NCBI GenBank assembly: GCA_028386065.3 | Contig: JAKUCV010006140.1 | Coordinates: forward strand, 274,929-338,928 | Reading direction: 5' to 3' | DNA from: Turnera subulata | Taxonomy: Eukaryota > Streptophyta > Magnoliopsida > Malpighiales > Passifloraceae | Length of the DNA stretch: 64,000 nt | Shown: positions 1 to 10,400 of the stretch, in pieces | Numbering within the stretch: position 1 is the first letter of the stretch | Layout of the letters: every line of letters starts with the position of its first letter | Position numbers and translations under genes: made by a program | Notes under the pieces: generated by a model | Databases searched by the model: none | What the model was told of the DNA's origin: nothing | Seen by the model: only the letters and a program-made list of their open reading frames with translations

Positions 1-408
1 CTCTTGGAGTTTAGACTTGCTCAAAAAGCTAACAAAGCACTACACTCACTTAACTTGTACACAAAACATAATGAAATAATGAAAGTAAAAACTTAAAAAA
101 ATCTTAAATACTGCCTCAAATATCCTATTTAAAAATTCTAATAGAGGAAGACTATAATTTCAAAGAATAAATGATTTTTCCTAATTTCTGTCTCGCATGA
201 ATATTGATCGTCAAGAAAAATTTTGAAAATTTCACTAGCAACTAGAATAGAAAACTAAAAAGCATATGAGATTTACTAAAAAAAAAAAAGATAAGGGCAG
301 ACTTGGTTATTATGCGTGTAAAGGCTTTTTTTATTATTTTTTTCCTCCCTACATGGTATGTGATAGGTACGCCTTCAAAAAGTAATTATAAATTACCATA
401 TTATCAAA
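1..408. other. AT-rich intergenic DNA
   Basis: No open frame with coding character and no recognisable repeat family is seen. Bases 400-408 (ATTATCAAA) are the left target-site duplication of the MITE that follows. Confidence 0.5.
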
Positions 409-1303
409 GGATTAAAGACTTGTTTCATCTGCTGTAGAGTTGGAATTCATCTATATGTTAGATTTTGGCTTCTTTTCATCCCTTTATTCCCCCTAGTTGG
501 CCTATTTTGGTCCTTTTTGCCGGGATCTGGTGGAAAATGCTGACGTGGCAAGTTTTTCGGCGCCACATCAGCATATGTGGAAGCCACATGTCAAGTAGAA
601 CCAACTAATCGAGCCGACACGACCCGGTTAGTTCGCCCACCCAAAGAACCTATTTTGCTAATCCGGTGGGGGCCCGGAATTTTTCATTTTTTTGTTTTTT
701 TCCTTTTCTTTTTTTCCTAAAATTAATTTCTTTAAAACTTTTCATTGAGTTAAATTTTTTTCAAAAACAAAATAACAAATTATACTAATTTAATAATAAC
801 AATTTATAATAATTTAATTTCTTTAAAAATTTTCAATAAATTAAAAATTATTTCAAAAAATAATAATTAATTAGTTAATTAATTTTTAATTCAATTAAAA
901 ATTTTAAAGAAATTAAATTATTATGTTATTATTTAATTAGTATAATTTTTTTGAAAATAATTTTTAATTTAATAAAAGGTTTTTAAGAAATTAATTTTAG
1001 GAAAAAAAAGAAAAAAATGGACAAACTTAAAGGCCCCCATTTGATTAACAAAATACGTTTTTGGACGGGTGAACCGATCGAGTCGAGTCGGTTTGATTTG
1101 TTAGTTCGACTTGACATGTGGCTTCCACATATGTTGATGTGGCGCTAGAAAACTTGCCACGTCAGTATTTTCCACCGGATTCCGACAAGAGGGACCAAAG
1201 TAGGCCAGTTAACGGAACAGAGGTCTGAAAAGAAATCAAAATCTAACACAGGGATGAATTCCAACTTTAGAGCTCAACACGGGAGGAAACAAGTCTTTAA
1301 TCC
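409..1303. mobile_element. Palindromic MULE-type MITE with 9-bp target duplication
   Basis: The element starts GGATTAAAGACTTGTTTC and ends with its reverse complement. The inverted repeats run inwards for about 280 bp on each side with scattered mismatches, for example GTGGAAAATGCTGACGTGGC on the left and its mirror near 1141-1180. The AT-rich centre (about 720-1010) is itself self-complementary, so nearly the whole element can fold back on itself. Flanks 400-408 ATTATCAAA and 1304-1312 ATTTTCAAA form a 9-bp duplication with one mismatch, the size typical of Mutator-like elements. It has no coding capacity. The termini resemble those of the MITE at 28240-28495 (GGATTAAAA and a TTTCATCC-TTAGA block), so the two are probably related. 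Confidence 0.85.
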
Positions 1304-1312
1304 ATTTTCAAA

Positions 1313-1636
1313 ATTAAAAAATTTCCCAATTTTTCCTTAAAACTTTTGAATAAAGATCATTGAATTAGAACTGGCTAAAATGCAATGGTATTATCATGTA
1401 TGTTTGTCTCCTTGGAGTTAAAAAAATGACATATTTAATATGAGAAAGGCAACAACAAAAAAGTTGTCAACGGCTCTAAAATGTTATTTCAAATATTTTT
1501 CACAAAAAAATAAAATTACTAAAGACTGGAAAATGTCAGCTGAACATGTTTTAAGGAGTTAATGCATGCAAGAATTCATCTTATTTGTTATGTTCTCCGA
1601 TGGCATATTCTCAAAAAAAAAAAAGTTATCCGCTGG
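1313..1636. other. AT-rich spacer
   Basis: No gene or repeat was recognised. Bases 1632-1636 (GCTGG) are the left target-site duplication of the solo LTR that follows. Confidence 0.4.
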
Positions 1637-3674
1637 TGTGAGGACCCGACTAAAAATTAATTTAATCAATCACTACATCAAAGGAGTTGTCACCCGAATT
1701 TTATTGAGGACAAAATTCAGGAAAAAATCTTGACATCCATTACCCACAGCAACTGGTCATACCGTTCCAAAGATGTAGGATTCGGGGGTTCGTCACAGAT
1801 AGGAAGGTGTTAGGCACCCATCCATGTTGGGAGAAATCGTATGCAATTGAAGATCCCTGCATGCCTCATGCACAAGAAACACAACAACAAGACAAAAGAG
1901 ACGAAAGCGGAAACAAACAGAAAAAAAAAAAAACATAATTGAGCTTGAGATTTCACCGCTAGAATCCACTTACGTACTCCGGCGACCGGATTCAAAGCTC
2001 ACGTAGTTCTTACATGGCATCACGACAATACACAGCACAATAGGAATCGATGCAGCAATAACGCAGCAACATTAACATTACTACAAAAACATTGACATCA
2101 AAGCCGCAACATTAACATCATAATCACAACGTCAACATCATAGCAATATTGCAATAACATAGCATAACCCACATCCTGGCGACATCACAGTAATATTGAC
2201 ATCATAATAGCGATATCAATATCATGACAACAACATCCACATCACAGCAACATCCATATCACAGCGATATCACAACATCAACACAACATTACAACACAAA
2301 GAAGAAAAAAAACACATAATTTGGCTTGCATCTCGTTTTCAGATCGAGACTACCTACGTACCCATGTGACTGGGGTCAAAGCTCACGTAGTTCTAACACG
2401 GATTCACACAAAAATCAAAGCATCATCAACAATAGCATCACAACAACACAATCTCAGCAGCAAAAATCGAGTTAAGGGGTTAGGGTTACCTCTTGAAGCC
2501 CTCTTTTAGCTCCTGTTAGCTTTCTGCTCTCAACAGAATCTTAACTTGAATTCAATCGAAAACTGGTACTAAAAGAGGCCAAATCCGTGTCTGGCATCAA
2601 TAGCAAAGTCGTATATCTCTCTCTTAGCTTTCCAGAGACTCTAAGAACGAAGCAATCCGACGTTTGTAGCTCGAGATATCGCAATTTTCCCAAGACTGCG
2701 TAGGGAAGAAAGCTCCTCTCGGGTTTGTGCTATTTCCTCCAACGATTTGCTCCGATTGGCCTCCTTCTTGTAACCCTCTTGCTCTTCTCTTGCTACTGGG
2801 TTGTTGCTACTCCTCCCCATGAAACCTCTCCAGAAAATCAGCTCCTCTAAAGCCTCCTATACTCAAAGAACAAAGGTTTCTCCAAATAAGTTTATGGGTG
2901 TGTAGAGAATAATTCCAATGTCCCTCCAATGTCTAATGGGGGTTCTATTTATAGTGTTTAAGGGGTAGGGATCGTCCTATTAATCTAAGGGTCGAGATTG
3001 AACCCCTAAATCTGACGGTTATGGCCTAGGATTGCGAAAAAGAGGTAAAAAGAAGGTTCTGGAAGGAACGACCGCCATAGCCCCGGCGGTCATGTCGTGA
3101 CGACCGTTAGGGGCCGGCGGTCCTCCCTCCTTGTCCGCCGGTGGTGGCAGTCATGTCACCATGTCCGCCACCAACTGTGCAGGTTTTCCTTTTTTCTTAC
3201 TTTTTCTCCTCCAATCCGATTCCTAGTTGGTTCCCCCGCCTTCTAGAGTATTCCTTGACCCAAAAAAATACCCTAAACTTGTCTCCTACTCTAACCCCAC
3301 ATCAAATTATTCCCTTTTTCAATTAAACTCACCATAAAAATACAAAATAGGCAAAATATATAATTAATCCTAAATTTTCACGAAAATTAAAATTAAAATT
3401 AGTTGCAGGCCATGTGTTTAAATGGGCTATTATTTCTGGAGGATCCATATTTTATTAACCCAAACCTAATATCTATTCCTAACCCAAAATCAATCAAATA
3501 ATAAAGGGCCAAAAATAAATAAAAGAAATAAAAAAATAAAATACCCTTATTCTATTAAATTGAATCACAAACAAGCTTATGCCATTAATCAAATCATCTC
3601 ATCAATTAAAGATGTAAACAAATTTGTAACCTCAAATAATAGAATAAATTATGGGTCAAATTTGGGTGTTCACA
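1637..3674. mobile_element. Solo LTR, 2.0 kb, of an LTR retrotransposon
   Basis: The segment begins TGTGAGGACCCGAC and ends GGGTGTTCACA, a TGTGA...TCACA terminal inversion typical of LTRs. It is flanked by GCTGG (1632-1636) and ACTGG (3675-3679), a 5-bp duplication with one mismatch. No internal domain, primer-binding site or second LTR is present, so it is read as a solo LTR left by LTR-LTR recombination. Inside, an 18-bp word CAAAGCTCACGTAGTTCT occurs at 1993 and 2377 within two similar blocks. An irregular CAACATCA-rich repeat fills about 2040-2300. A TATA-like CTATTTATAG lies near 2945; its symmetry leaves the transcription direction open. The parent family is probably Ty3/gypsy, by length and ends only. 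Confidence 0.7.
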
Positions 3675-3679
3675 ACTGG

Positions 3680-4982
3680 CATGACTAACCAGGTAAAATT
3701 ATTTTCATTGCGACTTTAAGTAGGTAAAAATGTCCAAATCGCTTGCAAACCATTCTCTTCCCTTCCCTTTAATTGTCTCTCTAATGATGCAATCGTATTC
3801 TTACTTTTACACCACAAGAGCTAATTATATGGAATTTTGATTTTTATCAATAATCTTTCTTTAAAAAAAAATAATAAAGAAGGAATTAGCTCTGAAATTA
3901 CAATTGACGCGAGGGGAATGTTTTTCGACGGACTGGGAGCCTGTGTGACTCCCATTTTTTTATCTATCATTGATTGCTTTACTTGATAAAAAGCAGCTTC
4001 AAACACTTCAAAGATACATCTGGTAACGTCAATTACTTTTAGCTAGCTTTTAGAAAAAGTACCTCGCTTTTCAAAGACAAATTATAGTCTTTCTGAAAAG
4101 ATCCAATTTGATACTTTTCCCTTATTTTTGTTGCTTTTGAACCTTAAAGAACAGATCTATCCTTAAAAACCTGTCTTTTTAAATGAATTTAACGTCTTTA
4201 ATTGCTGCTAATTTAATTACTCAGAAGCACAACACAATTATTTTTTGCCAAACAATTATTTTGGTTTTACTCCCAATATTGGAGCACATAGCAGAGCACT
4301 AATAGCACAACATAACAAAAACAAGTGATGGCCAAAAACGCCTTTAATACTCATTTAGTACTCTATCATGCCACCAGCAGTATTTAGATGGGATCTTGTT
4401 GGGTGCTACACCTTCATCTGCTAAATTTGATTTATGTCCCTCCTCTCGACTTGTAACCCCTACTTAGTGCCGACCTCAATCGGTGATTTAATGGAAGTTA
4501 TATTGTACCATCTGACACCAGTACAGTAAGTTTTCCTTGGGTGTGCATGTGCATACTTGCAGTCTTTGTAATATCTATCACCAGTTGATATTGAGAAACC
4601 CGAGCCTAGGTTGCCAATTGCCATATCCTGTTCTTGCAAAGTTTAATTTTTTTATTTTTTTTTTGTATCAAAAAAAATTTAATTTTTTTGGACATTAGAA
4701 AATTTTGCCAGAACATCATAAACCCTCCAGTCCCCTCCATCAGAAAAGTTTTCAAAATAAAAGTAACGGAAGGAAGATATTTCACCCGACTACAGAGCAA
4801 TAACATGTTGCCATTTTGTGGTATGGTATGCCATCTGGGCTTGCTTGGACTAGGAAAAATAAAATAGGATACAGATTTCTTTCCAGAAAATGTCAAGCAC
4901 AATAGGAAGAGTCATATACCATTATGTAGCCATAGATAGGCTCCTCTACATTCTTATTGCCCGAAGTTCTCAAGTCAAAAGC
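3680..4982. other. Non-coding AT-rich DNA downstream of the gene remnant
   Basis: Only short random frames are present. The 3' half of the neighbouring gene would be expected here on the minus strand, but no matching exon could be read. Confidence 0.4.
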
Positions 4983-6280
4983 CTAGCACAATTGCCCTGA
5001 AGTGTCAAATGATAGCTTTCTAACCAAGAGGCATGTGATTTTTGACGGCTGACCATGTGTATTGTCAAGGGTACACAACACAAAATCAGGCCTGTGAAGT
5101 GCAAGTGCTAGCCGATCCTCCCCGAAAACCAAACCTGTGGCATCAAGCAGAACATGCCAAGAATTCCTGTGTGCCTCTGATATCCAGTGCATGGAGTATC
5201 TGGTCCCATTCACTACTGCCGGGTATGAGAAAAGCCCTTTCAGGATGTGCTTGCATTTCCTTCTGAAGTATTGGCTAAGTTGCGACCCTTTGATCCTCAG
5301 GTCTAACCAGGTTTCTGGCATTGGTATGACCTTTGATTCCTTTGAAGCAGCAAACTCGCGTATCATGTCCCGTTCTTCACTGATGATGGACATATAGTAG
5401 TTACCCTTAAAGAAAGGGTAGCTCTCTCCAATCATCACCATGGCATCCTTGTAGTTAGGCATGAAAATAACCAAGTAATCGTCTTCGCTTAGCCCGCAAT
5501 GCCTCAAGGCACGGTTTTGTGCTTGGATTTCTGGGATGGACATGAAATTGCCTTGAAAGGAAGTTTTCTTGGTGACAATATCCAGGAGTCTTGAAGCCTC
5601 TAGTTGCGTTTTGTCAAGATCAGAGAAACTCCGGGAGAATGGAGGAGTAGCACCAAGGCTCTTGGGAGAACTGCGTTTATCCTCCGGTGAGGTCACAGAT
5701 GATTCCTCATTGACGCAGAGATTGTTAAGGTCAATTGTGGTATCCCCTTCTTCTACAATACCATTGCAGTATTGAGGGTACTTCGCCAACACATACTGCC
5801 TCACATATTGCATTTCACTAGGTGTTATTGGTCCAGACCATCTCAGGTCAAGGCCACGAATGGTTGATATGGCTTCAGCCACCAGGTGAGCAGGTATTAC
5901 AGAGTGTGCCTTCTGCTAACATGTTGACATTAAATCAATTTAATGCAGAGTAAAAAGAAAAACTTATTCCCAGCAACCACACAAATTAAAGAAAAATGAT
6001 GCAAAGAATTAAATACTTGCCTTGATAACCATGCTACTTGGTCTGCCATTCTGGATTGGTGAACTGGACATGGAACCTGTCGGTGATTCTTGATCAAGTT
6101 TACCTTCTAACAAATTCTAAACATTTCCATGCAGGGAAGCCAATGGTAGAAGAGCAAATATTAGATGGGTTAACTGACTAGAAAGACTTGTAACATTCAC
6201 GAGAAAATTCTGTACCTTAGATGCTGGGTTAAGAAGTTGCTCTACATTGGTCAACATATTCCCACTCTTCTCTTGACAAA
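4983..6280 (-). CDS. Partial molybdenum-cofactor-sulfurase-like (PLP-dependent transferase superfamily) gene
   Basis: Three minus-strand exons read through in one frame: 6280-6216 (starts mid-codon; ends ...NPASK, GT donor), 6116-6021 (32 codons, ends ...SSMVIK, with a GC donor GCAAGT), and 5912-4983 (about 309 codons to TAG). The text matches my memory of a plant family annotated as Moco sulfurase-like or PLP-dependent transferase superfamily, with blocks such as GLDLRWSGPITPSEMQYV, NYKDAMVMIGESYPFF, LDLRIKGSQLSQYFRRKCKH and SEAHRNSWHVLLDAT. The last exon's acceptor is a NAGNAG (CAGAAG), so one Lys may be included or skipped. Family members are roughly 850-950 residues; about 360 are seen here. 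The N-terminal exons were not found upstream and the frame stops soon after the LLVRK block, so this may be a truncated pseudogene or a gene with unread distant exons. A GTG at 5882 is in frame but lies mid-exon and is not a start. Confidence 0.75.
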
Positions 6281-6984
6281 CTTGGAAGAAAGTGAAAGGA
6301 ATAAGCTACAAAAATAGATGTGAAGGCCAGCCACTAGCGTTATAAGCACATTTGCAGCAGGAAAAAGATGAAAGTTAGCTAATTAACGGAAAAAAATAAT
6401 GAAATCAGGTCAAATAGAGTATCACGTACAAGTTACGACAGCAGTTGCTTACAAAGTTTCAGGTTTATGAAACAGAGAGTTCTTTTAATTTCAAGTTTCA
6501 TGACAAGATTAACACTTGAATATTGAAACAATAATTGATCTGCTTTAGATTTTTATCATATAATTAGAATCATGTAATTGGACTAATCGCATACTCCAAC
6601 CAGTCCAACTTGCAGATACTTACACAGAATTGTGAAATTAAAAAGGCCACAACTCAAATGTTGATTATTGTTAATTACGAATTGCTCACGAATATAAAAG
6701 TAGGAACTGATGGTGACTGCTAAACCATTTGTGGACGTTGGAAATTACCTGCTTAACATTATACAGAGAGTCCATTATCCCATTTGGGTGTAGGCAATTA
6801 AACTCGCGTGAGAATTATTGTGGACTGACAATACAACGACTGGTCATGGAGTTGGTCTACCACTAATTTGAAAATGGCATATTATACTAACATCCAATTT
6901 CTAGGTACACTCCTAAGGCCCCATAGCATAGTGTTTGATTTCAAAATAATAGAACCATTAAAAGAAAGTTTCATTTGGCATCAG
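6281..6984. other. Non-coding upstream flank or intron of the minus-strand gene remnant
   Basis: The segment begins immediately upstream of a 3' splice site (AG next to 6280). It is AT-rich, without a further exon that could be read with confidence. Confidence 0.4.
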
Positions 6985-7340
6985 TCTTAGATGCCAATTG
7001 GCTGAGATGATTCTTCCAACGGGGCGACTTTTGACTCTTGGTCAGGTTAAATGTATAAAAATTCTATACAACAACGTAGACTCGGGTTCGAGTCCCGGCG
7101 CTTCCAGTCAAGCCCCATAGCGTGATGCGACCGAATATGGCCTTCCACACAGTGGGGTGCTGGCCGTTGAGCCCGGTGATTCCCTGGTATTATGACGCGT
7201 AGCAGGAGAGGGTGTCCGCTGGTGCCCCGGTTGGGCGGTCTCTCCTATGAGGAGGGTCTAATGCCAGGATGTAACCGGTATTAACCGGGGCCTGGACCGA
7301 CGGGGCGATGATGACACCACTGATGCTTTTTTTTTCTTCG
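6985..7340 (+). mobile_element. tRNA-derived SINE-like element
   Basis: A TGGCTGAGATG box at 6999-7009 fits the polymerase III A-box pattern. GGTTCGAGTCC at 7085-7095 is a perfect B box, followed by CCGGCGCTTCCA like a tRNA acceptor end. A GC-rich body without a frame follows and ends in a T-run (about 7326-7335). This order (A box, B box, body, T-rich tail) is that of plant SINEs. The A-B distance (about 75 bp) is longer than usual, so the A box may be fortuitous. No clear target duplication was found. It is not a tRNA gene, because no cloverleaf can be drawn. Confidence 0.5.
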
Positions 7341-7950
7341 ACAAAAAAAAAAGTGGACACACGAAATTGACATTGCATAAATCATTCACTAACAAACTGA
7401 CATAAAAATACACGTTATGCATTACTCAACACATCATACTGTAAAGCCATTATTATCTTTTTTAATTCCAGAATTGTTGAAAATGCCATCCATGTGTATG
7501 TGTTCATATGTGCGTCTATGCACGCGTAACAGGTTGTCGCAGGTAACAGTAGTAATCCAAGTAGCCCTTACCATTCTAGCACCACCCTCCTGTTTTTGGT
7601 GGCAGATACTAAACGAGACTGCATATCCCCTGGAGAAAACTTCCAAGATGCTTTTGGCCTTTGGCATAGTGTTATCGTATTAAATTATTTATTCCTCCGA
7701 GAATTGGGTAGCTCATTTCACTAAAAGCAGTCTTTGTGAGTCTCAGACACTCAGGTATATATACAAGGTATATACAAGCGAAACCCCACATAAGAAAAGA
7801 GATGATGATTACTAAAAAGATTACGATCATCACAGAGAACAAAAAAATGATAAGAGGGTAACAAAGTGAAAGGATAATCAATTCTTTTTCCTAAGCGGAC
7901 ACTCTGCATGGCAAACCAAGCTAGCTAGATTGCCGGATCCCTCAAAATGA
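7341..7950. other. Mostly non-coding; one weak exon-like stretch on the minus strand
   Basis: On the minus strand about 7667-7565 reads as an open stretch ending at ATG|GTAAGG, a good splice donor. Its protein is not recognised. The rest is AT-rich with no frame of interest. Confidence 0.25.
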
Positions 7951-8099
7951 CTGAGGGAAATTAAGTCGACTGAAGATGAACTCTATGTGACAAAGGGAGG
8001 TCAGCGATCTGTTAATAGGGGCAGTGGCAACCCCATGGAAGAAGCAAGAAAGTTTCCGAGAGATAAACCAGTGGAAGACTCTCCAGGATTTGGCATAAG
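7951..8099 (+). CDS. Possible isolated host exon cut off by the nested insertion
   Basis: After an in-frame TGA at 7948 there is an open stretch of 49 codons plus 2 bases, ending ...EDSPGFGIR and followed by GTAAGAG, a good 5' splice site at 8100. The encoded segment is hydrophilic (NRGSGNPMEEARKFPRDKP) and reads like ordinary plant protein, but I do not recognise it. The 40-kb nested transposon block begins at 8124, only 24 bp into the presumed intron. A matching downstream exon beyond 48256 was not found, so this may be a gene remnant or a chance frame. Confidence 0.3.
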
Positions 8100-8123
8100 G
8101 TAAGAGATAAACAGTATAACCAA

Positions 8124-8189
8124 TGATGTAAAACAGAAAGTGGGGGGTGCCTGTCTTTATTGATTGTAATTATGAATGGTGTGAGTGAG
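8124..8189 (-). mobile_element. 3' LTR fragment of the outermost nested element
   Basis: TGATGTAAAACAGAAAGTGG and the next 40 or so bases repeat the start of the complete minus-strand LTR at 47887. After ...GAATGGTGT a short stretch is missing and the match resumes at GAGTGAGGGC before a MITE begins. The flank ACCAA at 8119-8123 compares with ACCAG at 48257-48261 beyond the other LTR. This makes it the far (3') end of the same minus-strand element. Confidence 0.7.
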
Positions 8190-8605
8190 GGCATAGTTAT
8201 CAGACCCGGCCCGGGTACAGACCCAGAAAAGGCCATGGGTCATGGTTCAGCGGTCGAACCGGGTTCGAACCGGAGGTTCAATGCAATTGACCCGGAATAA
8301 TAATTATTAATAATTAATTATTTAAACCTAAATATATTAATATTATCTATATTGTAATAATAAAAATAAAAAAAATTCTATTAAATAATACAACTTTTTA
8401 TGCAAAAAATAAATTTATATGTTTTGTGATTTTGAACCGACCCGACCCGGGTAAATGGTTCGACCGGGTCGCTACAAAACCGGCCGGGTCAACGGGTTTT
8501 TCACTATTGACTTGCAGACCCGGGTCAACACCTCTAAAAACCCAGAATAGGCTGTGGGTCACGGTTCAACCGGTCGAACCGGCCGGTCCGGATAGCTATT
8601 TTGCC
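8190..8605. mobile_element. MITE with GGCATAGTTATC-type termini, fused to the Tat-like LTR
   Basis: The left end GGCATAGTTATCAGACCCGG and the right end, reverse-complemented (GGCAAAATAGCTATCCGGAC), form imperfect inverted repeats. Both lead into arms rich in GGTTCGAACCGG and GGGTCA words around an AT-rich centre (8290-8430). There is no coding capacity. The right terminus overlaps a stretch (GATAGCTATTTTGCC) also present in the intact Tat-like LTR at 37919-37936. The true right end may therefore have been replaced by LTR sequence during a deletion. Confidence 0.6.
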
Positions 8606-9076
8606 AAGTGGAAAATATGATAAGTGTTATAAGCGTTACATGGAGTTGAAGGGACAACCAGAGTAAATGCTCCACCACCAAAAACCCCTACAAAAAGGGT
8701 GCAAGATTAGAGTTTCAACACACCATATCCTTCTTGGAGAAAACTCTACTCTCCACAAAGAAATTCTCTCTAGAGAATACAATTCTCCACTCTCAAAACT
8801 CTCTCTCTATACTCTCTCAAATTAGTAGAGAAAAAACCCCTTTACTAGCTTAGGCATCGGAGGTTCTCCCGGGGTCACAACCCTGGACTTCTCTAGGTCC
8901 TTCTTGTTAGTCTTGTAGGTGTTCCAGGGATAAAGATCAGGTCCTTACGAGCATCAGGAGCAAATCCTCCAGGCATGGAGATCAGGTCCTCCGAATATCA
9001 AGATCAAGCCAAAGAGTCAGATAATCAAGCTCAAGGAATATACATCCATACCCCGGTAAAAGATCCGTCTTTTACA
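8591..9076 (+). repeat. 5' LTR (truncated) of the Tat-like element
   Basis: It aligns with 37919-38405 throughout, ending ...GGTAAAAGATCCGTCTTTTACA. The first about 120 bp of the LTR are missing and a MITE abuts instead. The promoter zone carries CCCCTACAAAAAGGGTGC, equivalent to CCCCTATAAAAAGGGTGC in the other LTR, so the TATA box here is mutated. Confidence 0.85.
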
Positions 9077-9095
9077 TTGGCACTGTCTGTGGGAA
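9077..9095 (+). promoter_or_regulatory. Primer-binding site of the Tat-like element
   Basis: TTGGCACTGTCTGTGGGAA directly follows the 5' LTR. It resembles the TGGCGCCGTCTGTGGGAA site known from plant gypsy elements. The priming tRNA is not assigned here. Confidence 0.7.
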
Positions 9096-9912
9096 ATGGA
9101 CAAAAAGCCATGGCTTCTCCACTTGAGCAATCAGGACCAATAGCAGAGTCCAACCCACCAATTTGTGGAACTCTAGTCACTGGAGGTACTCTACCAGTCA
9201 GAGGTACTCCGGCCACCGGAGGTACTCAAATCTCCAGAGGTACTCTAACCATTGAGGGCGTAATCTGATCATCGGAGGTACTTTGACCACCTAAATCATT
9301 CCTAACAGTGGAACTTTGACCAAAGGTCCAAAAATACCAGCCAACTCACAAAAATTATACCCTACACTCCCATCAGGAGGTATTATAGAGGCAGGACATA
9401 GGCAAGGAACCAAAAAGGAGCCCATGGATCTCCCATGTGATGAGAAAAAATGGCAAGTGAAAATCAGATCTAGCAAGCAATAGCTAAGAACTTGCAAAGG
9501 AGCATGGAAACAAGGTCAAAATCGGTAGCAACTACCACAACATACTCCGCTCATTACTAGAGGAAGGAGAAGGAACTAGATCAAATTAAGATCTACATAA
9601 AGTGCAACTAGATCCAAGGCCAATCTGGTTAGATCCAAGCAAGATCTACACCAATTCGATTAGATCTAAATCAACCCTTCTAGAACAAGGAGGTTGTTGC
9701 AAGAACAAATTAGATCCGAGGCTTGCCTAATGAGAGCCAATTCAGACCAAACAAGGTCCAAGGTGCCATTGTAGATTAAACTCTCATTCAAGTAAGGAGA
9801 TCCGTATGACAAGGCCTCCTGGAGTTAACAAAATAAAGGTCCCCAAGGTCCTTCTACAGAAGGACAAGGCCAAAAAAGGTGGAGAAATTTGACGCCTAAG
9901 CCCCGCAATCCT

Positions 9913-10106
9913 GTCATACAGGTCCTTTATCCCTCTAAATACACAACAAACAAGGGTGTTTATAAAGATCAAAGAAGTAGGATACACAAAGTAGGCCCTG
10001 AGGTTGAAAGTCATACAGGTTCTTTATCCCTCTAAATACACAACAAACAAGGGTGTTTATAAAGATCAAAGAAGTAGGATACACAAAGTAGGCCCTAAGG
10101 TTGAAA
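9913..10106 (+). repeat. Tandem duplication, two 97-bp copies
   Basis: 9913-10009 (GTCATACAGGTCCTTTATCC...) is repeated almost exactly at 10010-10106, with only a couple of differences visible (GGTCC/GGTTC, CTGAGG/CTAAGG). The near identity points to a recent duplication inside an otherwise decayed element. Confidence 0.9.
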
Positions 10107-10129
10107 GCAAAACCAAAGACAAGAGGTAT

Positions 10130-10400
10130 AGATCCAAAAAGCTCAAAGAGATCTAGATCCTAGAGGCTCAAGAAGTCCAGATCCTAAAAGCTCAAGAAGT
10201 CCAGATCCGAAAAGGCTCAAGAGGTCCAGATCCATGGGGCTCAAGAGGTCTAGATTCTAGAGGCAAGAGGTCCAGATCCATGAGGCTCAAGAGTTCCAGA
10301 TCCTAAAAGGCTCAAGAGGTCCAGATCTAAGAGGCTCAAGAGGTCCAGATCCTAAAGGCTCAATAGGTCTAAATCCTAAAGGCTCTAGAGGTCCAACACC
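10130..10400 (+). repeat. Short-period repeat, GCTCAAGAGGTCCAGATCC
   Basis: The word GGCTCAAGAGGTCCAGATCC and variants recur roughly every 25-30 bp, about ten times. The copies are degenerate. This is non-coding minisatellite in the Tat-like internal region. Confidence 0.75.

Noticed and set aside
5042..5397. Plus-strand frames of 74 and 86 codons
   Set aside because: They are antisense shadows of the conserved minus-strand exon.
7434..7683. Frames of 77 and 88 codons on opposite strands
   Set aside because: No recognisable protein; the minus-strand one ends near a good donor and was kept only as a weak exon-like remark.
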